Shown piece by piece: positions 23,433 through 26,192 of a stretch of DNA of 26,192 nt. The DNA lies in NCBI GenBank assembly GCA_043752345.1, contig JAYUYT010000090.1, positions 1 through 26,192 on the forward strand. Direction: 5' to 3'. The stretch comes from VFJL01 sp043752345. GTDB lineage: Bacteria > Pseudomonadota > Gammaproteobacteria > Burkholderiales > Nitrosomonadaceae. Numbering within the stretch: the first letter of the stretch is position 1; each line of letters begins with the position of its first letter. Position numbers and translations under genes: made by a program. A model generated the notes under the pieces. That model was not told where the DNA came from and did not search any database. It saw nothing but the letters and a program-made list of their open reading frames with translations.

Positions 23433-23621
23433 ATTAGTTTTTCATCGGCGCTTCCTTGGCGCTTGACTGAGCGTAGCGGATCGCACATGCATTATTTGCA
23501 CTATAACATGCGTTCTATGACAGACGGACCCCGACCTGTTGCACCTGTACGCACGAGACTTTGGAGCTGAAGCTCGAGTAGTTCCACCCGTCACGATATA
23601 GCCTGTCAGGCCAGGATGGAA
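23433..23621. other. Intergenic region with a possible IS-terminus remnant
   Basis: No gene is seen. Plus 23441-23455 is, on the minus strand, GGAAGCGCCGATGAA preceded by CCAA. It resembles the IS terminus at 77-94 (GGAAGCGCTGATTTA) and may mark the right border of the AT-rich PLD-like unit. The match is short. Confidence 0.3.
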
Positions 23622-24746
23622 CTATCTGTCGAAATGAATCACCGTGCGTATTGATTCGCCCGCGTGCATCAGGTCAAATGCCTGGTTGATCTGCTCCAGC
23701 CCCATGGTGTGGGTGATGAAGGTATCGAGTTCAAATTCACCGTCGAGATAACGTTGCACATAGCCCGGCAGTTCAGTGCGGCCTCTCACTCCGCCAAACG
23801 CCGAACCGCGCCATACCCGCCCGGTCACCAACTGGAACGGACGGGTGCAGATTTCCTCGCCGGCACCAGCCACGCCGATGATCACCGATTCACCCCAACC
23901 CTTGTGGCAGCACTCCAGCGCTGAACGCATTACCTTGACGTTGCCGATGCATTCAAAGGAAAAATCCACGCCGCCGCCGGTCATCTCGACGATCACCTCC
24001 TGGATCGGCTTGGCATAATCCTTGGGGTTCACTACATCGGTGGCGCCCAGTTGCCGGGCAATCTCGAATTTCCCGGGATTGATATCGATGGCAATGATGC
24101 GCGCGGCTTTGGCCATGGCTGCGCCGATGATCACGGCCAGGCCGATGCCGCCGAGGCCGAACACTGCCACGCTATCGCCCGCTTTCACTTTCGCGGTATT
24201 GGCGACGGCACCCATGCCGGTGGTCACGCCGCAACCGAGCAGGCAGACTTTCTCCAGCGGCGCTTCCTTGCTGATCTTTGCCAGGGAAATTTCAGGGATG
24301 ACGGTATATTCGGAGAAAGTCGAAGTGCCCATGTAGTGATAAATGGGCTTCCCGTCCTTGGAGAACCGCGTGGTGCCGTCGGGCATCAGCCCCTGCCCCT
24401 GAGTTGCGCGTATCGCCTGGCACAAGTTGGTTTTACCCGATTTACAGAATTTGCACTCGCCGCATTCCGGGGTATACAGCGGAATCACATGGTCACCCAC
24501 GGCAACGCTGGTCACCTCCTCGCCCAGAGCTTCGACGATGCCGCCGCCTTCGTGGCCGAGTATCGTGGGGAATCTGCCTTCGGGATCTTTCCCGGAAAGC
24601 GTGTAGGCATCGGTATGACATACGCCTGTAGCCACAATTCGCACCAGCACTTCGCCTTTTTGCGGCGGCATCAGGTCAACCTGTTCGATGCGCAAAGGCT
24701 GGCCCGGAGCCCAGGCGACTGCCGCGCGTGTTCTAATCATGTCCAT
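23622..24746 (-). CDS. frmA: S-(hydroxymethyl)glutathione dehydrogenase (class III alcohol dehydrogenase)
   Basis: A 374-residue cytoplasmic zinc enzyme that oxidises S-hydroxymethylglutathione, formed from formaldehyde and glutathione, to S-formylglutathione using NAD+; class III enzymes also reduce S-nitrosoglutathione. Catalytic zinc ligands are Cys43 (GVCHTDAYT), His65 (GHEGGG) and the Cys of LLGCGVTTG. The structural zinc is held by Cys95, 98, 101 and 109 (PECGECKFCKSGKTNLC). The NAD fold has GLGGIG. ATG 24746 is used; GGGGAGG lies 12 bases upstream, rather far, and an ATG two codons inside is possible. The partner S-formylglutathione hydrolase gene (frmB/fghA) is not adjacent. It is divergent from the PIN-like gene. 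Confidence 0.95.
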   Translation of the reverse strand: MDMIRTRAAVAWAPGQPLRIEQVDLMPPQKGEVLVRIVATGVCHTDAYTLSGKDPEGRFPTILGHEGGGIVEALGEEVTSVAVGDHVIPLYTPECGECKFCKSGKTNLCQAIRATQGQGLMPDGTTRFSKDGKPIYHYMGTSTFSEYTVIPEISLAKISKEAPLEKVCLLGCGVTTGMGAVANTAKVKAGDSVAVFGLGGIGLAVIIGAAMAKAARIIAIDINPGKFEIARQLGATDVVNPKDYAKPIQEVIVEMTGGGVDFSFECIGNVKVMRSALECCHKGWGESVIIGVAGAGEEICTRPFQLVTGRVWRGSAFGGVRGRTELPGYVQRYLDGEFELDTFITHTMGLEQINQAFDLMHAGESIRTVIHFDR

Positions 24747-24875
24747 ACAATTCAATTTCCTCCCCAAAATGCCGATGTTAAGTCTGAGAGATTGTTTCGG
24801 TGACTTCGCACAAGCTGCAGCCATTCGATCTGGATGATAATATAAAAACGGCTGAGAACCCATGTGATTGCATGA

Positions 24876-24887
24876 ATGTCACGACAT
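24876..24887. promoter_or_regulatory. Palindrome in the divergent frmA / PIN-like gene region
   Basis: ATGTC-AC-GACAT is a perfect 5-2-5 palindrome, about 130 bp before frmA and 27 bp before the PIN-like start. Loosely matching TGCA blocks lie on both sides. It could be an operator for either gene, but no known regulator motif is recognised. Confidence 0.3.
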
Positions 24888-24914
24888 GTTGCACATTGCC
24901 ATTGAGGCTTTGAA

Positions 24915-25563
24915 TTGAAAATAAACTACGTTTTAATAGATTACGAAAATGTCCCTCTAAAGTCGCTTGCTCTTCTGAAGGGCGAGAACTTCCGGGTGAA
25001 AGTATTTCTCGGCCCGAAGAATACCAAACTCCCGGTTGAACTTGTTCTGGCAGTGCAAGAGCTGGGTAACCATGCGGAATATATTATTCTCGAAACATCC
25101 GGGCAAAACGCGCTTGATTTCCATATTGCTTACTATCTAGGCGATCTGGCAGCGGCTGATCCCGCAGGATTCTTTCATATCATCTCGGGAGACAAGGGGT
25201 TCGATTCGCTCATTCAGCACCTGAAAGCAAGAAAAATATCGATTGCCCGCTCAAGTTCGATCGAAAAAATGCCGTGCTTTGGTCGAGTCCCCAGTTCCGT
25301 CGACACAGACGGCGCTTGCAGCGAGAACGAGTCCAGACAGCCTCCCGTCCGCGCTACGCTCGATGAAATGATCAAGGCCGTGATAGAAGATCTGCTAAAA
25401 CGCAAAACCCCGCACTCAACAAACCCTGCGGAACACACTGCAGTCGAAACTCGGCAAGAATGTGCGCGCTACTGATGTTGCAGCCGTGTATGCGGCTCTG
25501 GTGGAGCACGGCTATGTCAAGGTTGATGGAACCAAGGTAACATACACGCTTCCGGTCATATAA
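24915..25563 (+). pseudogene. PIN-like (NYN-type) nuclease, +1 frameshift in an A4 run
   Basis: A PIN-like domain of a probable RNA-cleaving nuclease: acidic residues Asp9 (VLIDYENVP), Asp68 (NALDFHIAYYLG), Asp93 and Asp97 (SGDKGFDSLI) match the metal site. The start is TTG 24915 with GAGG seven bases upstream. The first frame continues to VIEDLLKRK and then stops at 25475 in an unlikely sequence. One base over, the frame reads TQQTLRNTLQSKLGKN and then YVKVDGTKVTYTLPVI up to the TAA at 25561-25563, which is the usual C-terminal domain of these proteins. One extra A in the AAAA at 25404-25407 accounts for the shift; removing it gives a 215-residue protein. It may be a real mutation, a phase-variable run or a sequencing error. 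Confidence 0.75.
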
Positions 25564-25684
25564 TTCCAATCTCCCGCATCACTTTCTTGGCAATGGCAAC
25601 GACTCACTGTGGCATCATGGACAACAGCACCCTCGAAACAGCGTCCAATGATTTCATAGTCGCTTCCGCATAAAAGGGGACTCC

Positions 25685-26095
25685 ATGCTCTGGATCAAAG
25701 CACTGCACATCATTTTCATGGTCACCTGGTTCGCCGGCCTGTTCTACTTGCCGCGTCTGTTCGTCTACCATGCCATGAGCGATGACCAGCCCGGTATCGA
25801 GCGCTTCAAGGTGATGGAGCGCAAACTCTACTATGGCATCATGACGCCGGGGGCGGTGCTGACTATCGTATTCGGTGTGTGGCTCTGGCTGAGCTATGGT
25901 TTTTCCGGCGGCTGGCTGCATGCCAAGCTGGCGCTGGTGGCGGTGCTGGTTGCCTACCACCTTTACTGCGGTAAGTTATTGGCGGATTTCAAACACGACC
26001 GCAACCGGCATGGCCATGTCTATTACCGCTGGTTCAATGAAATCCCGGTGGTGATCTTGATTGCGGTGGTGATACTGGTGGTAGTGAAACCATGA
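25685..26095 (+). CDS. hemJ: HemJ, protoporphyrinogen IX oxidase
   Basis: A 136-residue inner-membrane protein with four hydrophobic helices that oxidises protoporphyrinogen IX to protoporphyrin IX in haem synthesis. Family marks are the early conserved His8 in WIKALHIIFMVTWFAGLFYL, the RLFVYHA and ERFKVMERKLYYGIMTPG segments, and the HAKLALV helix start with the later GKLLADF. Length matches the family. AAAAGGGGA lies five bases before the ATG, so the start is firm. It is on the same strand as, but 121 bp away from, the PIN-like gene; the gap shows no gene. Confidence 0.92.
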   Translation: MLWIKALHIIFMVTWFAGLFYLPRLFVYHAMSDDQPGIERFKVMERKLYYGIMTPGAVLTIVFGVWLWLSYGFSGGWLHAKLALVAVLVAYHLYCGKLLADFKHDRNRHGHVYYRWFNEIPVVILIAVVILVVVKP

Positions 26096-26192
26096 TCCTA
26101 AAAACCGCAGTTAACGATCGCTATTGGCAAGATTTACAAGCAATCTGACACTTTGAGGGGGGCCGATGCTGGCAATAATATGCTTGATATGG

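Noticed and set aside
26166..26192. Possible gene start at the right edge (GGGGGG then ATG)
   Set aside because: Only nine codons are visible before the window ends, which is too little to support a gene.
1..26192. CRISPR arrays, tRNA or rRNA genes
   Set aside because: I found no regularly spaced direct repeats and no tRNA- or rRNA-like sequence on either strand.

Overview
This window looks like chromosomal DNA of a betaproteobacterium. The Tim44-like / ubiJ / ubiB cluster, the polyamine ABC operon, the glutathione-dependent formaldehyde dehydrogenase and the protein styles all fit the Nitrosomonadales or a relative. That placement is an inference from gene style; there is no rRNA or tRNA here to confirm it. 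Most of the window is ordinary, GC-rich housekeeping DNA. Two stretches (about 18.0-21.4 kb and 22.3-23.5 kb) are visibly more AT-rich and hold small, poorly known or damaged genes.

Layout. 1-1694 (minus): a tandem universal stress protein gene, followed 2 bp later by an acyl-CoA synthetase gene cut short by the end of an insertion sequence that runs out of the window. 1852-7526: two P-type cation ATPases transcribed away from each other; the rightward one is preceded by a small overlapping membrane ORF. 7726-10734 (plus): Tim44-like membrane protein, UbiJ and UbiB, tied to ubiquinone synthesis. 10760-14647 (plus): a complete polyamine-type ABC importer (ATPase, two permeases, lipoprotein binding protein). 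14723-17615 (plus): a VanZ-family membrane protein, a divergent cis-prenyltransferase of the UppS family, a thioredoxin-like [2Fe-2S] ferredoxin and an alpha/beta hydrolase whose start lies in a 143-bp inverted-repeat element.

17678-21433 is a regulatory and small-protein region: a PilZ protein, a LuxR-type response regulator with an altered phosphorylation pocket, a 57-codon remnant resembling the N terminus of a LuxR-family regulator, a small secreted protein, a secreted-protein gene with an in-frame TGA, a secreted protein made of two 31-residue repeats, a DUF2905 protein and a 39-aa membrane ORF. 21449-23414 holds a DUF6279-type lipoprotein, a miniature inverted-repeat element, and a leftward three-ORF unit ending in a PLD-like protein without a recognisable HKD motif. 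23622-26095 holds the formaldehyde dehydrogenase (minus), a divergent PIN-like nuclease gene with a +1 frameshift in an A4 run, and HemJ of haem synthesis.

The most useful new observations are (i) a family of IS5-type termini (GGAAG/GGAACC ends beside YTAR target sites) that interrupts one gene, supplies the stop codons of two others and forms a complete 55-bp miniature element; (ii) the separate 143-bp hairpin element at an ORF start; (iii) two single-site lesions (TGA at 20199, extra A near 25404) in otherwise well-preserved genes; and (iv) the PLD-like three-ORF unit. Nothing here proves a new biological system. The PLD-like unit and the altered response regulator with its LuxR remnant are the best leads.
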